Part shown: positions 44,639-53,759 of the stretch, piece after piece
Numbering within the stretch: position 1 is the stretch's first letter
Layout of the letters: every line of letters starts with the position of its first letter
Source: Natrinema zhouii
Lineage (GTDB): Archaea; Halobacteriota; Halobacteria; Halobacteriales; Natrialbaceae
Reading direction: 5' to 3'
Assembly (NCBI RefSeq): GCF_013456555.2
Contig: NZ_CP084883.1
Location: forward strand, 401,324 to 465,323
DNA length: 64,000 nt
Position numbers and translations under genes: made by a program
The notes under the pieces: model-generated
What the model was told of the DNA's origin: nothing
Database searches by the model: none
What the model saw: the letters and a program-made list of their open reading frames with translations, nothing else

Positions 44639-45781
44639 ATGACAGACACTCACAGGACCGTTCGGATCGGTGCGGCGCAGGTCGCCGAGGTGTACCTCGA
44701 CCGAGAAGCCACGATCGAGAAGGACTGTCGGTACATCCGCGAGGCGGGCGAGTCGGACATCGACCTCCTCGTGTTCCCCGAGTTCCACGTCGCTGCGTCC
44801 CCCTACTGGTTCCAGTACGACGACGACTTCGACGGCTATCAAGAGTACTACCGCGCGATGTTCGACAACGCGGTGGAAGTACCCGGGCCAGGGACGAACG
44901 AACTCAGTGCGGCCGCCACCGACGCTGGCGTCGCTGTCGTCGTCGGCGTCAACGAGAAGAAGCCCGGCACTGCGGGGACGATGTACAACTCACAGGTATT
45001 CATCGACGCCGACGGGTCGCTGCTCGGCGTCCGTCGCAAACTCGTCCCCACTCGCGAGGAGCGTCTCTTTCACACGGGGGGTACCGGTGCGGACATCGCG
45101 GGATTCGACTCGTCGATCGGGACGCTCGGCGGTCTCATCTGCGGCGAGCACACCAATCCACTGGCCGTCTACGCCACGCTTGCACGCGGCGAAGAACTGC
45201 ACGCCGCGTCTTGGCCCGCGATGCCCCAGCCGGATCGCGGTCCCGAGTTTCGCGAGCGCCACATCTACGCCCGGACGCGATACCACGCCTTCGCCGGCAA
45301 GGTACCGGTCGCGTCCGCCACGGGCGTCGTGACCGACGAACTGGCCGATGCCATCGGTGGCGTCCCCGAGACGTACGCCGACTCGGGGACGTCAACCGTC
45401 ATCGCTTCGGACGGCGAGTTCCTCGCCGGCCCGAAGTGGGAGGGGGAAGGCATCGTCTCCGCCGAAATCGACATGGCCGACCGCGTCGAGGGAAAAGCGT
45501 ACCACGACGTGCTCGGTCACTACAATCGGTTCGATATCTTTCGGTTATCGGTCAACGAGCGGCCACACGACCCCATCGTGGTGACGGGCGGCGAGCCCAC
45601 CGAATCCGCAGCCGACCAGCTCGGCGCACTGGGGGCGGACGTCTCCGATGTCGACGGGCAACGGGCCGACGAGATTGCGACGGCCCTCGAGACGTTGCGA
45701 AACGTGGCCGATCGTCGTCCCGATCCGGCGCTGGCCGACCGAGTCGCCGAGCTCGAGGCGGAACTCGACGAGGAGACGTAA
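44639..45781 (+). CDS. Nitrilase (carbon-nitrogen hydrolase family)
   Basis: Start ATG 44639 (MTDTHRTVRIGAAQVAEVYL, 380 residues); GTG 44633 is an alternative. The catalytic triad reads Glu48 (LLVFPEFHV), Lys134 (LGVRRKLVPT) and Cys168 (GGLICGEHTNPLAVY). The CxEH context and the length fit true aliphatic nitrilases, which convert nitriles to acids and ammonia, more than amidases. The C-terminal 60 residues are acidic and helical. It is the last plus-strand gene of this group and converges with the cyclase. Confidence 0.92.
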   Translation: MTDTHRTVRIGAAQVAEVYLDREATIEKDCRYIREAGESDIDLLVFPEFHVAASPYWFQYDDDFDGYQEYYRAMFDNAVEVPGPGTNELSAAATDAGVAVVVGVNEKKPGTAGTMYNSQVFIDADGSLLGVRRKLVPTREERLFHTGGTGADIAGFDSSIGTLGGLICGEHTNPLAVYATLARGEELHAASWPAMPQPDRGPEFRERHIYARTRYHAFAGKVPVASATGVVTDELADAIGGVPETYADSGTSTVIASDGEFLAGPKWEGEGIVSAEIDMADRVEGKAYHDVLGHYNRFDIFRLSVNERPHDPIVVTGGEPTESAADQLGALGADVSDVDGQRADEIATALETLRNVADRRPDPALADRVAELEAELDEET

Positions 45782-45811
45782 CGGCGAGAACAGGGACGCG
45801 TCAGTGCCCGC

Positions 45812-46459
45812 TCATTCCCGGGCAACGAAGCGAACCGGCGCGCCGTCGCCGCCCTCGATTTTCACCGGGAACGCCTGTACGTCCAGACGCTCACCGGTTC
45901 GTTCAGCGAGGTTCGTCAGGTTCTCCGCGACCAGTACGCCCGCGCCAAGCAGGGTCCGGTGAACGGGAAATTCGGTCCACCCGTCGGTTCGCCGGGATGA
46001 CGGGATATCCGGTGTGAGGACGTCCATACCGACCATCTTTACGTTTCGCTCGACGAGCCACTCCGCTAGTTCGATCGAGAGCCAGGGGTGGGATGCGTAC
46101 GCGTCCGTCCCGTACTTCGCTTGCCACCCGGTGTACAGCAGTACGATGTCGTCCTCCCGTACCGTACCCTCGGCACCAGTCACGTCTTCGACGGTGATTG
46201 CTGCCGGTTCATCCCTTGAGACATCGAGGATGATCGCGTCGCCGGCGAACCGGTCGAGCGGGAGTTCGTCGATCGCCGCGCCGTTCTCGACGAAGTGTCG
46301 CGGCGCATCGACGTGCGTCCCGACGTGGGTCGGGACGCTGTAGCGTTGGACGTTGATGTCGTCGTCTGTCACGCGTTTCACCGTCTCGAACTCGGGCGCC
46401 GGCACCGTCGGCGGGTGCGGCATATCACTGGAGAACGGCTGTGAGAGGTCGATCCACAT
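45812..46459 (-). CDS. Cyclase family protein (kynurenine-formamidase-like)
   Basis: The 215-residue protein carries the cyclase/KynB metal motif HVGTHVDAPRHF (His45, His49, Asp51 and His55). It also has LPLDRFAGDAIILDVS and WLVERNVKMVGMDVLTPD. Members hydrolyse formamides, cyclic esters or isatin. No tryptophan-catabolic genes are nearby, so kynurenine formamidase is unlikely. It lies 57 nt downstream of the reductase gene 46517-47395 on the same strand. Confidence 0.92.
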   Translation of the reverse strand: MWIDLSQPFSSDMPHPPTVPAPEFETVKRVTDDDINVQRYSVPTHVGTHVDAPRHFVENGAAIDELPLDRFAGDAIILDVSRDEPAAITVEDVTGAEGTVREDDIVLLYTGWQAKYGTDAYASHPWLSIELAEWLVERNVKMVGMDVLTPDIPSSRRTDGWTEFPVHRTLLGAGVLVAENLTNLAERTGERLDVQAFPVKIEGGDGAPVRFVARE

Positions 46460-46516
46460 ACGAAGCCTCGCGTGCCACGACGGGTTAAAGTCGACGGTCC
46501 CCTATCGAGGGTGCCG

Positions 46517-47395
46517 TCAGTTGTCGTTCTGGAGCGTCTCGTACAGTTTGACGACCGCAGCGGCATCGAGGTCGCCGTACCCCATCGCCTCCGCAATCCG
46601 GTACAGGCCGCTCGCACCGGTCAGCAGGCGGGGGACGTCGTTCTCCGTGGCGAATCCCTCGGCGAGCGCGACGTCCTTTCGCATCAGCGACAGCGTGAAC
46701 TCGGAGTCGTACTCGTCGGGGATAATGAACCGCTCCATGTTCCGATCGAGCGCGTAGGACGCCCCGGAGGAGTCGGAAACCGTCTCGGCGAATGTTTCGT
46801 CCGGAATTCCGGCCGACCGCGCCATCGTCAACGCCTCGGAGAGAACCAACTGATTCATACCGAGCATGTAGTTGTTGATCACCTTGAGGGTCACGCCCGT
46901 TCCCGTCGGCCCGACGTGGTGGATCGTCTCGCTGATCGTCTCCAGAACGGGGCGCACGCGCTCCAACGTCTCCTCGAGGCCGCCGACGAGAATCGTCAGT
47001 GTCCCCTTCTCGGCGTTTCGAGCGCCGCCGCTGACCGGCGCGTCGAGGTATCCGGCCCCGACTTCCTCGCAGGCGTCGGCGACCTGGGTGGAAACCGCCG
47101 GCGAGACGGTGCTCGTATCGATCAGGATATCGCCGGACGACAGTCCCTCAATCGCACCGTCGTCCCCGAGCGCCGCGGCCTCGAGTGCACCGTTGCTGGG
47201 GAGCGAGAGGAGGACGACGTCCGTCTGTTCAGCCACTTCCTTTGCGGAGCCGGTTACTGTCGCTCCCTTTCCTTCGAGTGCCTCCATCGGGACCGGATCG
47301 ATGTCGAAGACGACGACATCGTACGCCTCGAGCAGGACCGTCGCCACGTGGCCGCCGATGTTTCCCAGGCCGATGACCCCAACTGAGCCGGTCAT
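46517..47395 (-). CDS. 3-hydroxyisobutyrate-dehydrogenase-type reductase
   Basis: The 292-residue beta-hydroxyacid dehydrogenase has the Rossmann motif VGVIGLGNIGGHVA, the substrate loop DAPVSGGARNAEKGTLTILV and the catalytic Lys in TLKVINNYMLGMNQLV. It would oxidise or reduce a beta-hydroxyacid such as 3-hydroxyisobutyrate, tartronate semialdehyde or a sulfolactaldehyde analogue. It is divergent from its paralogue at 47566, with 170 nt between. Confidence 0.92.
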   Translation of the reverse strand: MTGSVGVIGLGNIGGHVATVLLEAYDVVVFDIDPVPMEALEGKGATVTGSAKEVAEQTDVVLLSLPSNGALEAAALGDDGAIEGLSSGDILIDTSTVSPAVSTQVADACEEVGAGYLDAPVSGGARNAEKGTLTILVGGLEETLERVRPVLETISETIHHVGPTGTGVTLKVINNYMLGMNQLVLSEALTMARSAGIPDETFAETVSDSSGASYALDRNMERFIIPDEYDSEFTLSLMRKDVALAEGFATENDVPRLLTGASGLYRIAEAMGYGDLDAAAVVKLYETLQNDN

Positions 47396-47565
47396 CGATC
47401 GGTCACTCGATCGGGTCCGGTAGCCGTCGATACACCGATCGGTGTGCTGTATTGTGCTGTCATAACTTCCCGTGCCAATCGATGGTCCCCTTTCGGATAT
47501 TAATCTTGCCGTTGTGGGGACCGAAGTACGGGAACTTAAGAGGGTAGACCGGGATCTGTTGACAT

Positions 47566-48438
47566 ATGGCAGACGTTGGATTCATCGGACTCGGCGAGAT
47601 GGGCACACCGATGGCCGAACACCTTACTGACGGGAACGACGTCCGGGCGTTCGACATCGACCCGACTGCCGTCGACCGACTCGAGGACGCGGGGGCCATG
47701 CCCGCGTCGTCCGCGGCGGCGGCCGTCGACGGAGCGGACGTCGTTTTCCTCTCGCTTCCGACGCCAGGAACCGTCGAGCAGGTGGTCGACGAGACGGCCG
47801 ACTCGTTTCGACCGGGAGCGATCCTCGTCGACCTCTCGACGTCGACGCCGTCGACGACCGAGCGCGTCGCGGCGAGAGTGGCCGATCGCGACGTCGACGT
47901 CCTCGGCGCACCGGTCAGCGGCGGTCCCTCCGGGGCGAAGGCGGGCACGCTCTCGGTGATGGTCGGCGGCGACGGGTCCGTCTACGAGGCGTGCCGGCCG
48001 CTGTTCGACGCGTTCGCGGCCGACGTACTCCACGTCGGCGAGGAGCCGGGTCACGGTCACGCCGTGAAGTTGCTCAACAACTACCTCTCCTTTACCGGGT
48101 TTCTGGCGGCGTCCGAGGCGGTGGCGCTCGGTCGCGTTGCCGGCCTCGACGCCGAGTCGCTCCTCGAGGCCGTCAACGCGAGCAGCGGCCGGAACAGCGC
48201 GACGGCAGACAAGTTCCCGGAGTACGTCCTCTCCGAATCGTACGACATGGGATTCTCGCTCGAGTTGATGGAGAAGGACGTCCGCCTGTTTCAGGAGTTC
48301 GCCGACGCCCACGACGCGCCGGTCCTGCTGGGAAGCGTGATCCGCAACCTCGTCGGGTACGCCCGCTCTCAGCAGGGTGGCGAAGCGGACATGACCCGCG
48401 TATACGAGTTCATCGACGACCAACTGGTGCGCGACTGA
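47566..48438 (+). CDS. 3-hydroxyisobutyrate-dehydrogenase-type reductase (paralogue)
   Basis: The 290-residue protein opens MADVGFIGLGEMGTPMAEHL and keeps the substrate loop GAPVSGGPSGAKAGTLSVMV and the catalytic Lys in GHAVKLLNNYLSFTG. An ACTTAAG TATA-like box about 33 nt upstream fits its promoter. The pair with 46517-47395 is divergent, suggesting one shared control region and related substrates. The DHDPS-family gene follows on the same strand. Confidence 0.92.
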   Translation: MADVGFIGLGEMGTPMAEHLTDGNDVRAFDIDPTAVDRLEDAGAMPASSAAAAVDGADVVFLSLPTPGTVEQVVDETADSFRPGAILVDLSTSTPSTTERVAARVADRDVDVLGAPVSGGPSGAKAGTLSVMVGGDGSVYEACRPLFDAFAADVLHVGEEPGHGHAVKLLNNYLSFTGFLAASEAVALGRVAGLDAESLLEAVNASSGRNSATADKFPEYVLSESYDMGFSLELMEKDVRLFQEFADAHDAPVLLGSVIRNLVGYARSQQGGEADMTRVYEFIDDQLVRD

Positions 48439-48559
48439 CTGTCCACGACCACTGAAGTCGGGGCGACGGCTCCCTCGTCGGCCACCGATCGCCGGCCATC
48501 TCGGGATCTGACACAGATAGCTTTTTAAGGGCGATTGATAATTGTTCACTCGACGCATT

Positions 48560-49444
48560 ATGCCAACGCCAATCACGGGTGTCGTCGCGCCAGTCGTAAC
48601 GCCGATCGACGACGACGAACTCACCGTCGAACGAGTCGCCGACAGCGTGGAGTTTACGCTGGAGTGTGGCTGTCACGCCGTCGTCGCCTCGGGGACAGGC
48701 GTCCAGGAGACCGTCGCCCTCGCGCCGGCGGAGCGAAAGACACTGATCAGTGAGACGGCCGATGCGGTCGACGACCGCGTCCCCATTCTCGCGGGCGTTT
48801 CCTACCCCGCACAGTCCGTCGTCTCCGATCTCGTCGCCCACGCGGAGAGCGAGGGTGTCGACGGACTGCTCGCGATGCCGCCGTGGGGTCTCGAGCCGAG
48901 CGCTGACGCGATCGTCCGGTACTACGAGGCGATCGCCGCAGAGACGGATCTCCCCGTTCTCGTCTACAACAATCCCTCAATCACGGTCGACATGACAAAG
49001 GAAACGATGCGATCGGTTGCCGAGATAGATGGCATCGAGTACGTCAAGGAGAGCTCCCGCAACTGGCAGAAAGTGGGCTGGCTGCTGGAAAAGATCCACC
49101 ACGCCGGCCACGCAGAGATATTTACGACGATGGACGTACTGCTCCCGACGCTGCAGTCCGGCGGGTCGGGAGCGGTCATTCCCGCACCGGCGACCGTTCC
49201 GGCGATGCGAGTGTACGAGGCCCACGAGGTCGGCGATCTGGAGCGGGCGGTCGCTGCCCAGCGGACGTTCGGTTCGTTTCCCCCGGACGAGGTGTCGACC
49301 GGCCTCACCGCAGTGTGTAAGGCCGCGACGCAGCTCGCTGGCGTCGACGTCGGCCCGCCGCGGCCGCCGTACGACGCTGTCAACGACGAGGGGCGGGCGG
49401 CCCTCGAGGCGTGGCTCGACGAGCAGAACGTTCCGAGAGCGTAA
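48560..49444 (+). CDS. DHDPS family aldolase/lyase (second copy)
   Basis: Start ATG 48560 (MPTPITGVVAPVVTPIDDDE, 294 residues) with TTTTTAAGG about 40 nt upstream. The GVQET segment replaces the usual GTTGE loop (ASGTGVQETVALAP). The Schiff-base Lys is in IEYVKESSRNW and the Tyr in LPVLVYNNPSI. Reactions in this family include pyruvate-dependent cleavage or addition. The altered GTTGE-like loop suggests a non-lysine-pathway substrate. Neighbouring beta-hydroxyacid dehydrogenases could process its aldehyde product. Confidence 0.88.
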   Translation: MPTPITGVVAPVVTPIDDDELTVERVADSVEFTLECGCHAVVASGTGVQETVALAPAERKTLISETADAVDDRVPILAGVSYPAQSVVSDLVAHAESEGVDGLLAMPPWGLEPSADAIVRYYEAIAAETDLPVLVYNNPSITVDMTKETMRSVAEIDGIEYVKESSRNWQKVGWLLEKIHHAGHAEIFTTMDVLLPTLQSGGSGAVIPAPATVPAMRVYEAHEVGDLERAVAAQRTFGSFPPDEVSTGLTAVCKAATQLAGVDVGPPRPPYDAVNDEGRAALEAWLDEQNVPRA

Positions 49445-49490
49445 GCGGCGAGCGCTGCGATATCGCGTCGAAAACCGAGTCCGAACTGAT

Positions 49491-50378
49491 TCACTGCATC
49501 GCTATTTCGTCTAATATCGGATGGAGATACTCCTTCAGCCGATTCGGATTCTCGACCATCGGGAAGTGGCCGATTCCCGCCATCTCCTCGAAGTGCGCGC
49601 CGTCTATCTCCGCCGCGACCTTCCGCGTGTCGTCCGGGCTCGCCGAGTAGTCGTACTCGCCGGTGAGGAGGTAGACGCCACTCCGGTCGGTGTCTATCTC
49701 CGCGAGATCGCCTCGAGCGTCCCAGTCGTTCGCATAGAAGTGGAGGTCGCCGGTGTAGACGCCGTGCCCGGCCTGGCTGTAGAGCCACCACGACTCCCGC
49801 TTGCGGCGCTCCGGGCTCTGGGGTGCCTGCAAGCTGTACACCCACTCCGGACGGACGACCTCTTGGTTGACGTGCGGGTGATCGAGGTAGCCGATATCCC
49901 TCGTCGGCGCGTTCGCGGTCGTCTCCAGACCGATAACGGTGCGAACGTCGTCCGCGTACGCTCGCGCGAGTTCGAGGACGATCGCCCCGCCCATCGAGCA
50001 GCCGAGGACGACCGGCCGCTCGAGATCCAGTACCCGAACGAACGCGGCGACGAAACCGGCATAGAACTCCGTCGTCAGCCGGTAGTCCTCAGTCCACCAG
50101 TCGTCGGTGGTCGGCGGCAGCGTCTGGCCGTGCCAGGGCATGTCGAACGCGTAGACGGTGTAGTCGTCACGCACGTCCGCGTCGTTCAACAGGTGACGAT
50201 ACTGGCGCGAATCCGCGCCCGCAGTATGCAGGCAGACCATTGGGATCTCGCCGTCACCGGCGGTTTCGTAGTAGGTTCGGTACTTCTTACCCTCGAACTC
50301 GATCCAGACGTAGCCGGCGTCGACAGGTTCGAACTCGCCGTGCTCGAAGTCGGCCGGCTCCGCACTGTCGTCACTCAT
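49491..50378 (-). CDS. Alpha/beta hydrolase
   Basis: The 295-residue alpha/beta hydrolase has HTAGADSRQYRHL in the oxyanion region, the nucleophile elbow VVLGCSMGGAI (Ser128), an acid in LTGEYDYSASPD and a late His in GIGHFPMVENP. This matches carbon-carbon or ester hydrolases such as MhpC-like enzymes. Its start overlaps the stop of the SCP2-like gene by eight bases, so the two are coupled. The substrate is unknown. Confidence 0.9.
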   Translation of the reverse strand: MSDDSAEPADFEHGEFEPVDAGYVWIEFEGKKYRTYYETAGDGEIPMVCLHTAGADSRQYRHLLNDADVRDDYTVYAFDMPWHGQTLPPTTDDWWTEDYRLTTEFYAGFVAAFVRVLDLERPVVLGCSMGGAIVLELARAYADDVRTVIGLETTANAPTRDIGYLDHPHVNQEVVRPEWVYSLQAPQSPERRKRESWWLYSQAGHGVYTGDLHFYANDWDARGDLAEIDTDRSGVYLLTGEYDYSASPDDTRKVAAEIDGAHFEEMAGIGHFPMVENPNRLKEYLHPILDEIAMQ

Positions 50379-50757
50379 CGGCGACCTCCCGGAAGACGCC
50401 GATCATCCGCTCGAGCGGCCGGAGATGCTGAATAGCCGTCTCGAGGTCGCCCTCCACCGTCGCGTCGCCGCCGAGCCACGCAGCGAGGAGGTCATGGTGT
50501 CGCGGCGGCGGCGTCTCCGAAAGCAGCTTCTGCCACGTCGACTCGGGAGCGCGTACCGCGAAGTCCCACGACACGAAGTCGGGATCGTTGGCGACCGCCA
50601 CAACGTCGCTGTTGTCGACCGTTAGCGCGTACGCGGCGTCGCCGAAGTCGAACAGGATCGTCGCTTCGAAGGCTCGACTCGTGCGAGCGAACTGGTGATC
50701 TCCCGAGAGCGCTGTCGCGGCGGCGTCGATCCAGTCGCCACTGGGAAACGATAGCAT
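50371..50757 (-). CDS. SCP2-like sterol/lipid-binding small protein
   Basis: The 128-residue protein resembles the SCP2 sterol-carrier fold, with ATILFDFGDAAYALTVDN strands and WLGGDATVEGDLETAI near the end. Such proteins bind acyl chains or CoA esters as carriers. A TATA-like TTAAGTATG lies about 28 nt upstream of its ATG, so it heads the pair with the alpha/beta hydrolase. Family placement is by general pattern and is less certain. Confidence 0.62.
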   Translation of the reverse strand: MLSFPSGDWIDAAATALSGDHQFARTSRAFEATILFDFGDAAYALTVDNSDVVAVANDPDFVSWDFAVRAPESTWQKLLSETPPPRHHDLLAAWLGGDATVEGDLETAIQHLRPLERMIGVFREVADE

Positions 50758-50829
50758 ACCGAAGGATTCCTCTATCGCATACTTAACGTTTCGGCCGACG
50801 AAACCGCGGCTGTCGATCAGTACTGGCGT

Positions 50830-51438
50830 TCACTCCGCTCGAGACTTATGGACCGGTCCTCGAGGCTCGTACTCCATGCGCTCGGCAACGGCGTCGGCAA
50901 CCTCGTCGCCGAACTCGCGGCGCACGAGGTGGAATGCGAGATCGAGCCCCGAAGTGACACCACCGGCGGTCACGACGTCTCCGTCGTCGACGACTCGAGC
51001 GTCGATAATCTCCGCACCCGATTCCCGGAGGTCGTCGATAGCGCTCGCGTGCGTCGTTGCGGGACGCCCGTCCGTGATACCCGCTTGCGCGAGGAGCATT
51101 CCGCCGGTGCAAACCCCCGCGACCGAAACGCCCCCGCCAGAGAGTCGGCCGATGGCGTCAGGGATAGCCCCGCGTTCCGCTTCGGCCCAGGCACCCGTCT
51201 CGCCGCGTGCCCCCCACTGGCCACCCGGGACGAGGACGAGATCGGGCGAGAGATCGGCGAGCCGATGATCGATACCGATCCGGAGGCCGTGACTGGCCGT
51301 CACTTCGGCAGTATCGTCTACCGTACAGAGCGTTACCGTCACGTCTGCACCCATCTCGCGTGCGTTTTCGAACACCTCGAAGGGCGCGATCGCGTCCAGT
51401 TCGTCGACACCGCCGAAGAGAATAATCGCAATGTCCAT
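50830..51438 (-). CDS. DJ-1/PfpI family protein (isonitrile-hydratase-like)
   Basis: The 202-residue class I amidotransferase-like protein has the nucleophile elbow GVSVAGVCTGGMLLAQAG (Cys110), an acidic residue at the family position (FEVFENA) and the late GGVTSGLDLAFHLV. These features fit the DJ-1/PfpI group that includes isonitrile hydratase. A CAATTTTAACG box lies about 27 nt before its start. Neighbouring nitrilase makes a nitrogen-compound role attractive but unproven. Chaperone/deglycase functions are alternatives. Confidence 0.88.
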   Translation of the reverse strand: MDIAIILFGGVDELDAIAPFEVFENAREMGADVTVTLCTVDDTAEVTASHGLRIGIDHRLADLSPDLVLVPGGQWGARGETGAWAEAERGAIPDAIGRLSGGGVSVAGVCTGGMLLAQAGITDGRPATTHASAIDDLRESGAEIIDARVVDDGDVVTAGGVTSGLDLAFHLVRREFGDEVADAVAERMEYEPRGPVHKSRAE

Positions 51439-51508
51439 GAGTAGTCTTCACGAGGTGCCGTTAAAATTGTTCGGACGAGAGAACGGCGTCAACGAGGAAC
51501 GCGACGGT

Positions 51509-53623
51509 TTATTCGCTGTCCGCGTCGCCGGCCTTCGGTCGCGTCCGTCCGGTGGAACCGAACCCGAACAGACTTCGTAGGAGAGCGATCGGTTTCGGCT
51601 TTCCAACTGCCGATTGAACGACGAACAGCGCGATGGCAATGGCGAGCGCGATCAGCTGGACAGTTCGCGACGGATGGACCATCGCGAGGACGCCGGTCAC
51701 GGTGAACGTGATACGAACGGGAATCGCGATGGCCCGTTCGAATCCGAACGTGTAGTTGATCCCGTGAATCATCGCGATCGCACCGAGCAGCGCGAACGCG
51801 CCGGACGTGAACACTTGCGTGTTGAACGCCGTGGAGACGATTTCGGGGTGGTAGACGAACGCGAACGGAAGGATGAACAACGGTGCAGAGATCTTGATCG
51901 CCTCGACGCACGTCTTCCAGAAGTTCCCGCCCGAGATCCCGCAAGCGACGGCGACGCAGGTCGCAATCGGCGGCGTGAGGCCCGCGAGGATGGCCGCATA
52001 GAACACGAAGAAGTGTCCTGCTAGCTCGGGAAGGAGGAACTGGTTGATGAGCGTCGGAGCGATGAGCAGCGCGACGACGGTGTACGACGCCGTCGTCGGC
52101 ATCCCCAGTCCCAGGATGATGCAGATAATCATCGCGAGGATAGCCGCGATCAACAGGACGCCACCTGAGAGTTGCATCAGCGTGAGAGAGAGGGACGTCG
52201 GCACGCCGGTCGCGCCGAGAATGTCCACGACGCCGTTTATCGCACCGAGGATGATCGCCACCGGTGCGAGGACGACGACGCCTTCACGCGCGCCATCGAG
52301 CGTTTCCCAGACGCTCCGCCTCGCCGATTCCTCCATCGATTCGCCATCTGTCCCAATCGCAGCCTGAATTAGGGGAATCAGCGTGCCGGTGAGCAACATC
52401 GCCACTGCGGTCCACAGCGCGGCGGTCATCACAGTTACCTGCTGAATTCCCAGTTTGTAGATCAGGATCGCCAGCGGCACACCGTACTTCACGACCTCGG
52501 TGGCGAACTCCATCTGCGGCATCGGATCCTGAATGAGTGTCTCGGGATCGGTGTCGTCGAGTTGGGGCACGGAGACGTAGTGAACCGCCATGAAGATCGT
52601 CACCACCAACACTGCCGCCGGGATCAAGCCGGCGACGATGACGTCCGCGTAGGTGATACCGGTGATCAGGTTCGCCATGATGAACGCGCCGGCTCCCATG
52701 ACGGGCGGGAGCACCTGTCCGGACGTGGAGGCGACGGCCTCGATCGCTCCCGCAGTCTCGGCTTTGATGCCGTTGCGCTTCATCAGCGGGATCGTGAACG
52801 ATCCGGTCATGCCGGCGTTAGCGGTCTGGCTTCCGTTGACCGACCCGATGATCGCCGAGGACAGCACCGCGGTCTGGGCGATTCCGGAGTCGATGTACCG
52901 GGCCGAGCGGAAGGCCAGGCGCATGATTAGATCGAACGCACCGTAGGCCTTCAGGAAGCCCGCGTACAACAGGAACAACGCAATCCACGCCGCGACCAGC
53001 TGGGTCAGGAACCCGAAGAATCCGTCGATACTGATGACGAGGATACGCATGAGGCGCTCCCAACCGATGCCGGAGTGCGCGAGCGGACCGGGTGCGAGCA
53101 TTCCCCAACGGCCGTAGCCGATCCCCAGGAGAATGACGGCGAGAAACGTCCCACCGAACGACCGCCACGTCAGGTAGATGATGACGAGCGTGAATACTGC
53201 CGCCATGTAGAGTTCGTGCTGAAACGCGCGGCCCTGTCTGGTGACGTACAGCGCGTGGAAGTTCGTGAAGAGGTACACGCAGGTGATCGCAACGTCGATC
53301 GCCGAGAGCGTCAGTAGCCCCGCTTCGATCCGGTTCCCCGGGCCGTAGGCCCGCTTGAGATCGGTGAGCAACTCGTCTCGCCCGCCGCCCGCCAAGTCCA
53401 TCAGTTCGGTGAGGATGAACAGCTCGAGGATACCGCCGAAGAAGACGATGCCGTACTTGGCGCGAGGCATCGCCTGATCCCAGGCGTACCAGATAACGAC
53501 CGCCCACAGCAGGACGGAGAGCCCGATGAGGACGTTGCGCATCGACACCAACTTCGCATCCCACGGATCCTCTGTTTCGATCCCCTGATTGGTCTCCGGA
53601 CCCGACTCGCCGTTTTCTGCCAT
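51509..53623 (-). CDS. TRAP transporter fused permease (DctQM-type, TAXI system)
   Basis: Start ATG 53623 (MAENGESGPETNQGIETEDP, 704 residues). An N-terminal small-subunit part with about four membrane helices is fused to a large DctM-like part. Large-subunit segments include SVNGSQTANAGMTGSFTIPL, ASTSGQVLPPVMGAGAFIMA and GLGMPTTASYTVVALLIAPT. It is the membrane unit of a Na+-driven TRAP transporter for organic acids. The TAXI binding protein lies 136 nt upstream in the same direction. Confidence 0.95.
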   Translation of the reverse strand: MAENGESGPETNQGIETEDPWDAKLVSMRNVLIGLSVLLWAVVIWYAWDQAMPRAKYGIVFFGGILELFILTELMDLAGGGRDELLTDLKRAYGPGNRIEAGLLTLSAIDVAITCVYLFTNFHALYVTRQGRAFQHELYMAAVFTLVIIYLTWRSFGGTFLAVILLGIGYGRWGMLAPGPLAHSGIGWERLMRILVISIDGFFGFLTQLVAAWIALFLLYAGFLKAYGAFDLIMRLAFRSARYIDSGIAQTAVLSSAIIGSVNGSQTANAGMTGSFTIPLMKRNGIKAETAGAIEAVASTSGQVLPPVMGAGAFIMANLITGITYADVIVAGLIPAAVLVVTIFMAVHYVSVPQLDDTDPETLIQDPMPQMEFATEVVKYGVPLAILIYKLGIQQVTVMTAALWTAVAMLLTGTLIPLIQAAIGTDGESMEESARRSVWETLDGAREGVVVLAPVAIILGAINGVVDILGATGVPTSLSLTLMQLSGGVLLIAAILAMIICIILGLGMPTTASYTVVALLIAPTLINQFLLPELAGHFFVFYAAILAGLTPPIATCVAVACGISGGNFWKTCVEAIKISAPLFILPFAFVYHPEIVSTAFNTQVFTSGAFALLGAIAMIHGINYTFGFERAIAIPVRITFTVTGVLAMVHPSRTVQLIALAIAIALFVVQSAVGKPKPIALLRSLFGFGSTGRTRPKAGDADSE

Positions 53624-53759
53624 CTCACTCACGATAGACCACAACCGGAGTACGGATGGTCAAATCGTTTGTCTTCTGCGACGTCTGTCGTTGCATAGTT
53701 TTGCATTCAAAGCCAGATCGGTGTACTAAGTCGAGTCTCTACGCCCTGTCGCCGACGTG

